Shown in pieces: positions 11,512-19,833 of a stretch of 26,153 nt of DNA. The stretch is from a virus. The position numbers and the translations under genes were made by a program. The notes beneath the pieces are model-generated. The model saw nothing but the letters and a program-made list of their open reading frames with translations. It searched no databases and was not told where the DNA came from. The stretch lies in the IMG/VR virus record IMGVR_UViG_3300042507_001693, positions 1 to 26,153 of that record; one strand, 5' to 3'. Each line of letters opens with the position of its first letter. Position 1 is the stretch's first letter.

Positions 11512-13842
11512 TCACACAGCAATTTCTGTAATGAATCGGTTCACAAGAACGCGGCTGACTTGCTTCTTTTTATTCATCTTGATAAATGCATTCTTTAGTT
11601 TGCTTGCTGTGAAGCTACCAGAAATTTCCAGTTCACCATCATCGGCTTGCAGGTCAGCATCACCAGGAATAAAGAAAAACTTATTGTAGCCATGATTGAA
11701 AGATTCCACAAACCGCTCTTCCTTCAAATCCTCGGTGAGTTTTTTAGCCAGTTCTTGGCGCTTGTGATAACCGCCATCACGATCAGGATATTTCTCATAC
11801 AAGTTTTGACCTGTAGAGTCAGTGTAACGGCGAGACAAATTAGACCGTGCTGAGGCACCAGTACCTGCAATATAGAAACCAATGATTTTGGCTCCAGTTG
11901 CATTGCGATACCAATCAAAAACTACACTACGCAGGGCGGTGTCGTAATTGCCACTAGGAGCCAGCTTCTGAAACTTTGTTTTAGTGTCAACCAAAACATA
12001 GTTCTTACTGTTGAAATAATTGTACATTGTGTTGGTACCACCATCCACGTAATGGTACGAAATTTCATCAGCATCACCATCATGAATCAACGCAAGGTTC
12101 ACGATATCAAGATTGTTCACTTTGCGGAATTGCTCAGTCAGTGGCTTCAATGCAACCATTGCTTCCATCATAGGTGTTGCAGACAATGGCTCACTCAAAG
12201 GAATACGAAAATTGCGCACATCACCATAATTCTTTTTAGAATATGCATCAGCCAATGTAACCATGTTACGAACACAGTTATTGAATTCAACATTACCCAT
12301 ACGTGAATTGAAATACTCACGCAAGAATACGTGGGAGAATGCCAACTCATTTTCGCCGCGGGTAAATGAATCTTTGGCAGTACGACCATGATCCATTTTG
12401 AAGCCGTCTGTTTCATTACCAAAACCATATACCACAAAAGGAATATTGACTTTACGGCAGAACATAACAAGAATCAAAATCTGCTCAATGGCCGCTGCCA
12501 TTTGACCCTTCATTGAACCAGAGCGATCCAACAGCAGAATCAAACCATGCGATTTACCTTTCGGCACACGGTTCATTTTCTTGAAAATGTTGTCGTCAAT
12601 TTGGTATTTGTAGATGCGATTCACATCAATGTCACCAGTATTAGACACTTTAGTCTTTGAAAACTTTTCTGCGGCTTTGCGCATTTCAAATTCTTTGGCC
12701 AACAGGCTGATATATCGATCATTGTTGTTTTTGAAATCTTTGACCAATGCATCTTGCTCGGCGCGCAAATATGGGCTCCAAAACTCTTGCATTTGTTTAT
12801 GCACAATGGATGCTGGTGTCAAAATTTCAGACATGATCGGTGTAGGAACATTCATGTAAGAATAGTCTTTAGACTTTTCGTCCAGAAGTTTATACTCATT
12901 TTCACGGTAAGCCTCATCCGTTTCACACGTTGGCTCAAAATCATCTTGACCAGCTACAGACTGAGTTGGTTTGAAACGATTGATTTGGTTGCCAGGTTTT
13001 GTGTCTTCGCTTTTTTCATCAGACTTTTGTGCATCAGCATTTGACTTTTTATTGCCAGGCTTTTGCTCACCATCTTCGGATGATCCATTAGTTTCTTTAC
13101 CTGAACCACTATCGGATGATCCATCAGTTTCTTTATCTGGACCATTACCAGTTGTTTCTTCCGAATCATCAGACTGGTCCGAATCATAATCAGACTCAGA
13201 GAATTCACCATCGTCCATTTCATCCATGTCCATACTAAATTGCATGGCAGGAAGTTTGTTTTGCTTTTGTTGATCTTGCTTAGAGTAATCAAAAATTGCG
13301 CCAGTGATTTCTACAACATCATCCCAAGTCTCAGCGGCTTCTACCTTGCGAACAAACTCAGACTCTTCATCCGTAAATTTGACGCCAGTTGAAATACCAC
13401 CTTTAGTGTATACGTTCAGGCGGTCAATGAATGGGAAGGTATTGATATCACGGTCACCGAGACCGAAAAAGTCACGGGACAACAATTCGCCATATGCTTT
13501 GACGAATGAATTACGGAGACCAGGAAAGCGGCGCTTGATTTTCTTTTCGATGCGGGCATCTTCAACCACATTCAGAAAATGCTTGAAGTTGCGGCTGATC
13601 TTTTTGTCTTTGCTTGTTACGGCATTGTGCCAACCTTCTTCAGGTGTTTCCAATGCGTGACCAACTTCATGACCAAGCAATAGATCATAAAGTTCACCAG
13701 ACATATCAGTCCAGATAGGGCAGTAAAGTGTGCGATTCTTCAAGTCAAAAGCCGCAGTTTGCATCTTGCGGTGTTCAACTCGGATGTTTTCAGTAGCCAT
13801 CAACTTGGCCAACTGCGACTTAGATTCTTGGGAAAAATTCAT
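11512..13842 (-). CDS. CobT-like VWA-domain protein with HExxH motif
   Basis: 776 residues, by far the largest gene here. The N-terminal part (about 1-200) carries HEVGH (58-62), a zinc-metallopeptidase-type motif. Residues about 210-300 are a low-complexity linker rich in Asp, Ser, Gly and Lys. The C-terminal half holds a von Willebrand A domain with the MIDAS motif DRSGSM near residue 440 and hydrophobic strands either side. This layout (acidic linker plus C-terminal VWA) is that of CobT, the partner of CobS. It may bind and activate the AAA+ protein encoded next. Whether the HEVGH site is a working protease is unknown. A strong extended -10 promoter precedes it. Confidence 0.85.
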   Translation of the reverse strand: MNFSQESKSQLAKLMATENIRVEHRKMQTAAFDLKNRTLYCPIWTDMSGELYDLLLGHEVGHALETPEEGWHNAVTSKDKKISRNFKHFLNVVEDARIEKKIKRRFPGLRNSFVKAYGELLSRDFFGLGDRDINTFPFIDRLNVYTKGGISTGVKFTDEESEFVRKVEAAETWDDVVEITGAIFDYSKQDQQKQNKLPAMQFSMDMDEMDDGEFSESDYDSDQSDDSEETTGNGPDKETDGSSDSGSGKETNGSSEDGEQKPGNKKSNADAQKSDEKSEDTKPGNQINRFKPTQSVAGQDDFEPTCETDEAYRENEYKLLDEKSKDYSYMNVPTPIMSEILTPASIVHKQMQEFWSPYLRAEQDALVKDFKNNNDRYISLLAKEFEMRKAAEKFSKTKVSNTGDIDVNRIYKYQIDDNIFKKMNRVPKGKSHGLILLLDRSGSMKGQMAAAIEQILILVMFCRKVNIPFVVYGFGNETDGFKMDHGRTAKDSFTRGENELAFSHVFLREYFNSRMGNVEFNNCVRNMVTLADAYSKKNYGDVRNFRIPLSEPLSATPMMEAMVALKPLTEQFRKVNNLDIVNLALIHDGDADEISYHYVDGGTNTMYNYFNSKNYVLVDTKTKFQKLAPSGNYDTALRSVVFDWYRNATGAKIIGFYIAGTGASARSNLSRRYTDSTGQNLYEKYPDRDGGYHKRQELAKKLTEDLKEERFVESFNHGYNKFFFIPGDADLQADDGELEISGSFTASKLKNAFIKMNKKKQVSRVLVNRFITEIAV
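13076..13147. repeat. Two tandem 36-bp units in the CobT-like linker
   Basis: Units 13076-13111 and 13112-13147 differ at four positions. They keep the reading frame and encode two copies of a 12-residue Ser/Gly/Glu-rich unit (K-E-T-[DN]-G-S-S pattern) in the acidic linker. This is most simply a recent in-frame duplication. Confidence 0.8.
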
Positions 13843-13867
13843 GACATTCTTTCTATCAACAGGATCA

Positions 13868-13895
13868 ATTATATCAGGTGCAGGAAGAATGTCAA
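13868..13895 (-). promoter_or_regulatory. Strong sigma70-type promoter for the CobT-like gene
   Basis: Minus strand: TTGACA (13890-13895), a 16-bp spacer, then TATAAT (13868-13873), all twelve bases matching consensus. A TG one base before the -10 box makes it an extended -10 promoter. It is in the 90-base gap before the ATG at 13842. Confidence 0.88.
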
Positions 13896-13932
13896 GTACT
13901 AAAAAAGTATTAATTCACTAAAAAACAACAGT

Positions 13933-14838
13933 TCATGGCTTCCAATTGCGAGTCAGTTTCATTCCGTACTCATTATCACCTTCCGGAAGAACCACACCAG
14001 GCTTGAATCTCAGTTCATTCTTTTTGAATGGATTGTAGTCAACGTAATGGTGCCATCTACCATAGCGCCAAACAACTCTTGCAACGTCTGGATGCATTTC
14101 CTCAAGCATCTTAGATTTGTTGATTGTACCGCTACTATTATAGCCAGTCTTTTTGAAGTTTTCATCCTCATCAGCGAATTCTTTGTGGTAGAATTCTTCG
14201 GTGTTTCCACCCTTGACAGTTTGTGTAGCAGCCTTACCTTGTAAGAATGCATTGAATTGGATGGTACAATCACCATCTTTCAACACACGCAAGCAGATAT
14301 CAGTGTCTTCATTGTAGCGGCCACGCCAACGGTGCTTGCAATCATTTGAAATCAACAAACAGGAATAGATTCGTGTGTTTGTGACGTATGGTGGATATTT
14401 AGAATTCGGTGCAATAAAGAAACGATATTGAAAGCCTGAGATTGGTACGTTTTCATAACGATCAACAAAGTCCTCAGCAGCTTTGAAGATAGCTCCAGAC
14501 TCAACACGATATCGCTTGTTTTGTTGCAGACGGTAGAAGTCTGTGATGTTGTCATCAAGAACCCAATGCTTTTCGGCACCAATCGAAATCGCATGATCCC
14601 AACACCAGTTTCTTGCACGACCTGGACCATCACCATGATTACTGAATGGTGCAATCAACAAGGTGACATATGGGCGAATACCAAATGCATCAAGTGCTTT
14701 CTCATAATTTTCTTCATCTTGTGGCTCAATTGCAATGAAGTGTGGCACTTTCATTCTAGCCAAAGACCTAGAGGTCAGCATGGATTCATGGCGACCTTTA
14801 GAGATAATGTAAACGGGATGTTTTGGGTTGATGATCAT
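13933..14838 (-). CDS. TET-associated-type glycosyltransferase (TAGT family)
   Basis: 302 residues. The N-terminus NPKHPVYIISKGRHESMLTS with the SKGR motif, then GPGRARNWCWDHA and HWVLDDNI (D95-D96-N97, probable metal/nucleotide site), is the signature of TET-associated glycosyltransferases. These are GT-A-like enzymes linked to DNA base hypermodification in phages. NEDTDICLRVLKDG is the later catalytic-region acidic motif. No TET/JBP oxygenase or hydroxymethylase is in this window. The ATG at 14838 overlaps the upstream TGA (ATGA), which fixes the start. The acceptor (modified base or otherwise) is unknown. Confidence 0.8.
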   Translation of the reverse strand: MIINPKHPVYIISKGRHESMLTSRSLARMKVPHFIAIEPQDEENYEKALDAFGIRPYVTLLIAPFSNHGDGPGRARNWCWDHAISIGAEKHWVLDDNITDFYRLQQNKRYRVESGAIFKAAEDFVDRYENVPISGFQYRFFIAPNSKYPPYVTNTRIYSCLLISNDCKHRWRGRYNEDTDICLRVLKDGDCTIQFNAFLQGKAATQTVKGGNTEEFYHKEFADEDENFKKTGYNSSGTINKSKMLEEMHPDVARVVWRYGRWHHYVDYNPFKKNELRFKPGVVLPEGDNEYGMKLTRNWKP

Positions 14839-15197
14839 TCTACAATCCAACGAGTCAATGAGTTGTCTTCAATTTCAAGTTTAGGATACCAGATGCTTTT
14901 TGTTTTGTCAGTGAGTTTCTGGTCAACAAGTTTTGCAAATTCATTATAGTCTTCCTCACTGCGAAAGTTCAGATAGATTTGTCTCCAAGGAGGGTTATCA
15001 TTCTGATCATATGTCGGCATGCCTTTCCAGTGCTTCTTCCAAATCTGATCACGAGTCAGCAGAGAGTCGTCTGGTTCAGCAATCAAATTTTCTTGCACAC
15101 CACCATCAATGAATTTGGTAACATCGATGTAATCTTCGGCTTGAAAGTCTAGGCAACTTTCATATTCAGTTGTTTCTTCAACTTTTTTATCTGTCAT
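14835..15197 (-). CDS. Small WYP-motif protein coupled to the glycosyltransferase
   Basis: 120 residues. Acidic N-terminal half (VEETTEYESCLDFQAEDYIDV), then a compact alpha/beta C-terminal half: QIYLNFRSEEDYNEFAKLVD followed by LTDKTKSIWYPKLEI. I recall this last block from phage proteins associated with ParB-like nucleases and DNA modification, but cannot name a family. It overlaps the glycosyltransferase (ATGA) and the deformylase (ATGA). Its tight link to the glycosyltransferase suggests a shared job. Function unknown. Confidence 0.65.
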   Translation of the reverse strand: MTDKKVEETTEYESCLDFQAEDYIDVTKFIDGGVQENLIAEPDDSLLTRDQIWKKHWKGMPTYDQNDNPPWRQIYLNFRSEEDYNEFAKLVDQKLTDKTKSIWYPKLEIEDNSLTRWIVE

Positions 15198-15766
15198 TTG
15201 TTTCTCCGAACGTGTTTCTTGATTACCTTAGCTTGGCGCTTTCTTGCCATTTGTAGTGCTACAGGTTTAACATGCTGAGTATACACTACACCGTTCATAT
15301 GGTCAAGCTCATGCTGGTAAACTTGTGCTGTCAGACCTTCAAAATGTGTAGTAACTAAGTTTGCTTTTTCATCATAGTACTCAACATCAATACTACCATA
15401 TCTAGGAACGTTTAAATTCAAGCCAGGAAATGATAGGCAACCTTCAGGTTTACGAATCTCTTCACCTTGCGTGGCAACAATCTTTGGATTGAAACACACG
15501 ATACCATCACCAATCACGAACACCCTAAAGCCGATGCCGACTTGATTCGCAGACAAACCAAGACCACTATATGCGGCTTGTGTCTTTTGCAGTTGGCGAA
15601 TAAATTTTTGTATGCCTGGTTGCATGATTTGAGTGATATCAAAATCAGGCATGACCTGTGATAGCTTAGGATGTCCCTCAGCTAGTATGGGCAAAATTGA
15701 AACAACCTCTTCAACAACTTTTGTTGGTGAATTGGTATTAATTGTTATAACGTCATTGTCATTCAT
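15194..15766 (-). CDS. def: Peptide deformylase
   Basis: About 190 residues with all three deformylase motifs: GLGLSANQVG (motif 1), EGCLSFPG (motif 2, zinc cysteine) and QHELDHMNG (motif 3, two zinc histidines and the catalytic Glu). The enzyme removes the formyl group from nascent peptides. Phage-encoded versions are known in marine T4-like phages. The ATG at 15766 is preferred over 15775, because AAGGA is 8 bases upstream and it overlaps the previous stop. The N-terminal 25 residues precede the domain (ILPILAEGHPKL). Confidence 0.95.
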   Translation of the reverse strand: MNDNDVITINTNSPTKVVEEVVSILPILAEGHPKLSQVMPDFDITQIMQPGIQKFIRQLQKTQAAYSGLGLSANQVGIGFRVFVIGDGIVCFNPKIVATQGEEIRKPEGCLSFPGLNLNVPRYGSIDVEYYDEKANLVTTHFEGLTAQVYQHELDHMNGVVYTQHVKPVALQMARKRQAKVIKKHVRRNK

Positions 15767-15957
15767 CGTGTCCATCCTTCAGCGCATCCTTCGGCTTTTT
15801 CATATTTCATAAAATACTCAGCATGATTATAGTCAGTATCTGCATCATAATAAAGTACCATATACTTATGTTTTCCATTGACTAAAAAAATCTGAGCAGA
15901 CTTTGCTCCATTGCTATACTCACTAAGAGATTTCAGCACGGTGTAATCTCCTTCCAT
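15763..15957 (-). CDS. Small hypothetical protein after gp46
   Basis: Not recognised. 64 residues from the ATG at 15957, with an AGG-centred ribosome binding site 5 bases upstream formed by the end of gp46. A GTG at 15963 is possible. Predicted strands (AQIFLVNGKHKYMVLYYDAD) are followed by a short helix (HAEYFMKYEKAE). No signal peptide or membrane segment. It lies between gp46 and peptide deformylase, nearly abutting both. Confidence 0.6.
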   Translation of the reverse strand: MEGDYTVLKSLSEYSNGAKSAQIFLVNGKHKYMVLYYDADTDYNHAEYFMKYEKAEGCAEGWTR

Positions 15958-15959
15958 AC

Positions 15960-17672
15960 TCACCTCGCAATCCTCGAAAAATTATTGACCTTCTCAAACC
16001 TTATAAGATTTCTAAACTTATCTTGTAAAATATCACCCTTGTGGCTGATAACAAACAGATTGACATCCTCTAGCATCTGTAGAATCGTCATCAGATAATC
16101 TGTTCCGTTTGTATCTAGTGATGAATCAAACACTTCATCCAGAATCAGTAAGTTGGTGTTTGTTGAGTTCTTCAACTTAGCAACCGCTCTCCATGTCAAC
16201 ATAAGTGCCATGTCAATTCGTTGTTTCTCACCTTCACTGAAGGATGCGTAACTAAATTCATCACGGTGCCTAGACTTGATTGTTTCTTTGAATGACTCAT
16301 CCAAATTGAAGTTGACAAAGAAGTCTAGTGAAGCCAGATACTTATTCACCAATTTGTTGATGATTGGTAGATATTGTTTGATGATCTTAGTCTTGATACC
16401 AGTGTCTTTCAACAGAACGGATGCGGCATCAAGATATGTTTTTTCTTCAATCAATGCTTGCTTTTCATCAGTCAATGCAGACAGCTTATTACGCAAGTCA
16501 TTCAGTTTCAAGTTCTCTGCATCCAAATCATCCTTTGTTGAGGAGAGTGATGCAATCTCTTTTTGAAGTCGATTGATGTATTTGTTTGTCTCAATGATTG
16601 TCGCATTGTTTGATGCGAGGCTTACTTGGCGAACACGAACCTCGTTAGACACACGAATGATTTCATTCAGTCTGTTTTGTTGCTCGGATATCTCAGTCGC
16701 AATTTTCTCAAGACCATCAGACATTTGCTTTGATGCACCAGATAGTGTGGATATTTGTTGCTCTTTGAAGTCTTGCTGAATCTCTTGTCTGCAAGTTGGG
16801 CAACTATCACTATCATGGAAGAACTTCAAGTCTTTCTTATGCTTACTCAGATTGGTTTCAATCTTTGTTTCAAACTGGTGCAGCTTTTTTATCTTACCTT
16901 CAATAACATCACGGTCAACAATTCCAGCTTGCAAGTGTTGAACCTCAGCATTCAGAGTTTCAATGACAGATTGTACTGTCTCCATCTGCAAAAGAACTAC
17001 ACCAATTTCACGATTCTTTTCACTAATCATGTCATCATTGTTCTGTTTCAACTTTGAAATATGACTGTTCTGCATGTCATATTTTGAAGTTGTCAGTTCA
17101 ATGTTGTGCTTGTTGGAAGAAATAGAATCTTTGTTTGTGCTGATTTTGTCTTTCAGCACAGTGTTCATTGTGGAGAAGATTTGGATGTCCAGCAAGTCTT
17201 CAATGATTGCTCTACGATCAGCAGCAGACAACTGCATAAACGGCACAAAGGATGCTGATCCAAGAATGACAATCTGCGTGAACGACTTGTAATTCAGTTT
17301 CAGAATCTGTTTCTCAAGTGTTTCCTGATAGTCTCTTGATGCTGCATCCTGATTCATCAGTTCGCCATTGACGAAAATCTGAAAGACTGTTGGCTTTATT
17401 CCACGTACAATCTTGTATTGCTTTGTGCCAATGGTGAATTCACACTCAACAACACAGTCTTTCATATTGATGGAGTTCACCAACTGTGGCTTATTGATGT
17501 TGCGGAATGCTTTACCAAACAACACATAGCACAATGCGTCCAGCATAGTGGATTTGCCAGCACCATTAGTGCCGACAACCAGTGTGTTTGGAGAATTGTC
17601 TAACTTGATTTCTGTCCAGTAATTGCCAGTTGACAGGAAGTTTTTAAATCTAATTGTTCTAAAGAAAATCAT
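15960..17672 (-). CDS. gp46: Recombination nuclease subunit gp46 (SbcC/Rad50-like)
   Basis: 570 residues (T4 gp46 is 560). It is the ATPase of the gp46/gp47 complex that resects DNA ends for recombination-dependent replication. Seen: Walker A GTNGAGKST (34-42), two long coiled-coil arms, the zinc hook CPTC near residue 291, the ABC signature SFSEGEKQR near 477 and Walker B LLILDEVFD near 509. It overlaps gp47 by 4 bases. Confidence 0.96.
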   Translation of the reverse strand: MIFFRTIRFKNFLSTGNYWTEIKLDNSPNTLVVGTNGAGKSTMLDALCYVLFGKAFRNINKPQLVNSINMKDCVVECEFTIGTKQYKIVRGIKPTVFQIFVNGELMNQDAASRDYQETLEKQILKLNYKSFTQIVILGSASFVPFMQLSAADRRAIIEDLLDIQIFSTMNTVLKDKISTNKDSISSNKHNIELTTSKYDMQNSHISKLKQNNDDMISEKNREIGVVLLQMETVQSVIETLNAEVQHLQAGIVDRDVIEGKIKKLHQFETKIETNLSKHKKDLKFFHDSDSCPTCRQEIQQDFKEQQISTLSGASKQMSDGLEKIATEISEQQNRLNEIIRVSNEVRVRQVSLASNNATIIETNKYINRLQKEIASLSSTKDDLDAENLKLNDLRNKLSALTDEKQALIEEKTYLDAASVLLKDTGIKTKIIKQYLPIINKLVNKYLASLDFFVNFNLDESFKETIKSRHRDEFSYASFSEGEKQRIDMALMLTWRAVAKLKNSTNTNLLILDEVFDSSLDTNGTDYLMTILQMLEDVNLFVISHKGDILQDKFRNLIRFEKVNNFSRIAR

Positions 17673-18736
17673 TCAATAATTTCAACGTTTAGTGACTCAA
17701 CGTAGAGTTCACGCATAAGACCTTTTAGCTTTGTTGAGTCAACGTTTGTTGCTAATCCATCAATGTACTTTGATAGAATCGTCATAGTATCCTCAGCTTG
17801 ATCAACCAAGTCGCCATCGTCAATGATTGTATCTGTGAAATCTTCAACGACAGCCACGTCTGCGACACCACCTTTATGAAGGTTGTCAATCACTGTATCA
17901 AACATGTATGCATTCTGTTTGTTAGCAACGATAACCTTCACGAAAGTGTTTGCGTATTGATCAAAATCATATGCGTTCCAAAAAGCAAAATCTTGCTGAG
18001 TGTCATCGTATATGATCTTGTGAAACATTTTATATGGATTCGCAACAAATGTCAAGTCTCTTGTGTTGGTATCAAAGATGTGGAATCCTCGTTGATCACC
18101 GTAATCAATCCAGGTGATCTCGTATTGATTTCCAAGGTAGGTAATGGTTCCATCTGTAGATTTATGATGGAAATGACCAGATAGTACCATATCAAAACGA
18201 TTAAAAGTCTTGCGATCCAAGCCTTCATGTGCAATGTTTCCTTTATCCATTTCAAAGCCAGCAATTTCAAAATGACCCATGACGATTTCAGCTTTAGTAT
18301 CTCGCAGAGACTCCATTGAATGATCATAGTTGCTAGAGTTAATCCATGGCACCAACAAGACGTTTAGACCATCATAGGTCATGTCTTTAGCTGTTGTGAA
18401 TACGTTGATGTTTGTATAGCGATCAAACAACTCATGCATCGCATTGATTTCATTTGTGTTCTTGTATGTCACATCATGGTTGCCCACGATCACGTCCATG
18501 GTGATGCCGTCACGCTCCAGAACGTCAAAGAATCTTTTGCGCCACTGATTCAGGATAACATAGTTGATGAACTTGCGGCGATCAACAACATCACCTAGAT
18601 GAATGATGTGTGTAATGCCATGTTGCTTCAGGTATGGAAAGAATGTGTTCTCCCAGAACTTGAAGAAGAATTCGTTGAACAGGAGACTGTCGCCTCTGGC
18701 TCCTGCATGAGTATCATTTATCAGTGCAATTTTCAT
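17669..18736 (-). CDS. gp47: Recombination nuclease subunit gp47 (SbcD/Mre11-like)
   Basis: 355 residues (T4 gp47 is 339). It is the metallophosphoesterase nuclease of the gp46/gp47 complex. The metal-binding motifs are all present: INDTHAG (D8, H10), LGDVVDRR, VGNHD, a GHFE segment and SGHFHH. The C-terminal part after residue 250 is the cap and gp46-binding region. It starts in a 4-base overlap with the cytidylyltransferase-like gene and ends in a 4-base overlap with gp46. Confidence 0.95.
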   Translation of the reverse strand: MKIALINDTHAGARGDSLLFNEFFFKFWENTFFPYLKQHGITHIIHLGDVVDRRKFINYVILNQWRKRFFDVLERDGITMDVIVGNHDVTYKNTNEINAMHELFDRYTNINVFTTAKDMTYDGLNVLLVPWINSSNYDHSMESLRDTKAEIVMGHFEIAGFEMDKGNIAHEGLDRKTFNRFDMVLSGHFHHKSTDGTITYLGNQYEITWIDYGDQRGFHIFDTNTRDLTFVANPYKMFHKIIYDDTQQDFAFWNAYDFDQYANTFVKVIVANKQNAYMFDTVIDNLHKGGVADVAVVEDFTDTIIDDGDLVDQAEDTMTILSKYIDGLATNVDSTKLKGLMRELYVESLNVEIIE

Positions 18737-19182
18737 GGGCGAACTTTACTCGCAACACGATTGCGCAACTCAGTCGTTGAAAAACTGTGCCTGCGTTGAT
18801 TGTAGTAAATTTTGATATTGCGCTGTTCACAGATGCTCTTGCCTGTGAAATTCTTGTCAGCATACTCTTCACCAATGATGCGGATGCTGATCGGCAAGAA
18901 CATCAACAAGTCTTCCAAATCTTTCTCTGTTTGGTACACGATGATTTCATCAACGTATTTGACTGCACTCAGTTGAACAAATCTCTCAACGACAGATTGC
19001 ACAGGTGAATTCTTGGTATCTGGGCGGTCGATGGATGGATCCAGTTGCAAACCTACGATGAGGTAATCACACACAGACTTAGCTTCGGCCAGCATAAGGA
19101 TGTGACCGGAATGTAGTAGATCAAAGGTGGAACAGGTGAATCCGACTGGCTTTCCAGTCATGTCGTCAGGTAAAGATAGCAT
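18733..19182 (-). CDS. Cytidylyltransferase-like nucleotidyltransferase (TagD/glycerol-3-phosphate type)
   Basis: About 149 residues. The nucleotidyltransferase signature is present: GFTCSTFDLLHSGHILML (H-x-G-H as HSGH) and the C-terminal FSTTELRNRV, equivalent to ISSTxIR. Activation of a small phosphorylated substrate with CTP or a related NTP is expected. The same kind of gene sits near gp47 in some T4-like cyanophages. The ATG at 19182 is preferred over 19194, because GGAG lies 6 bases before it. The downstream gp47 overlaps by 4 bases. Confidence 0.82.
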   Translation of the reverse strand: MLSLPDDMTGKPVGFTCSTFDLLHSGHILMLAEAKSVCDYLIVGLQLDPSIDRPDTKNSPVQSVVERFVQLSAVKYVDEIIVYQTEKDLEDLLMFLPISIRIIGEEYADKNFTGKSICEQRNIKIYYNQRRHSFSTTELRNRVASKVRP

Positions 19183-19197
19183 ATTGAACTCCATGAA

Positions 19198-19761
19198 TTA
19201 TAATTCGTCAGGCAATGGGTCTTCTAGTATATCAGGTTCCATGAACTTTTCAAGACCTTTTGCTTTGGTTTTCTTCTTTTCCTTCTTCTTTTCCTCAAAA
19301 GTCTCAATGAATTCCGAAATGTTATCATACAACACGAACTGTTTCATGTTACCTTCCGAGTCTTCATACATCTCACCAGAGTCTAGGATACCAAACTGTT
19401 GAGTCGCTTTGTACTTCACATACAATTGCTTCTTTTCTTTTTGGATTCTGCGTAGGAACGCGAAGTAAATTACCTGTGTGAAGTATGCGAATGGATTGGA
19501 AGACTTTGTTGGGTCAAAGTTTCTGAAATACATGATGCAGTTTTCGATACCATCACAAATCATTTCCTCTCGGAAAGAGTATGATATGAAGTTTGGCTTC
19601 CTGGATAGATGATTCGCAATCTTTAAAAAGCACTCACCGATATAGTTTGGAATAATCGGGTCTTCTTTACCTGCTTCTTTGGCTGCATCACATGCGGCTC
19701 TGTAACTGATCAGTGCGGCTAGAAAGTCCGCATTGTTTACGTAGTGTTTCACTTTTGTCAT
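19198..19761 (-). CDS. gp55: Late transcription sigma factor gp55
   Basis: 187 residues (T4 gp55 is 185). It is a minimal sigma-like factor that directs host RNA polymerase to TATAAATA late promoters, stimulated by the gp45 clamp. The region-2-like core is evident: FISYSFREEMICDGIENCIMY followed by FRNFDPTKSSNPFAYFTQVIY. The C-terminus is a Lys-rich stretch (EEKKKEKKKTKAKG) and then an acidic tail. The position after uvsW and before gp47 is as in cyanophages. Four matching late boxes occur in this window. Confidence 0.94.
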   Translation of the reverse strand: MTKVKHYVNNADFLAALISYRAACDAAKEAGKEDPIIPNYIGECFLKIANHLSRKPNFISYSFREEMICDGIENCIMYFRNFDPTKSSNPFAYFTQVIYFAFLRRIQKEKKQLYVKYKATQQFGILDSGEMYEDSEGNMKQFVLYDNISEFIETFEEKKKEKKKTKAKGLEKFMEPDILEDPLPDEL

Positions 19762-19782
19762 TATGTTTACCTAAAACATCAC

Positions 19783-19812
19783 TTGACATGCCATGGAGAC
19801 TTGTCATATAAT
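19783..19812 (+). promoter_or_regulatory. Perfect-consensus sigma70-type promoter on the plus strand
   Basis: TTGACA (19783-19788), an 18-bp spacer, then TATAAT (19807-19812): all twelve bases match. It lies in the 72-base gap between gp55 and the Sm-like gene, and points away from gp55 into the antisense strand of the Sm-like gene and uvsW. No plus-strand gene follows. Confidence 0.65.
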
Positions 19813-19833
19813 GGGGGTGTTGGGTGTTTAGAA

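Noticed and set aside
10242-13842. Cobalamin biosynthesis operon
   Set aside because: Only CobS- and CobT-like proteins are present, with no CobN-like chelatase subunit or other pathway gene. The CobT-like protein also has an extra HExxH motif.
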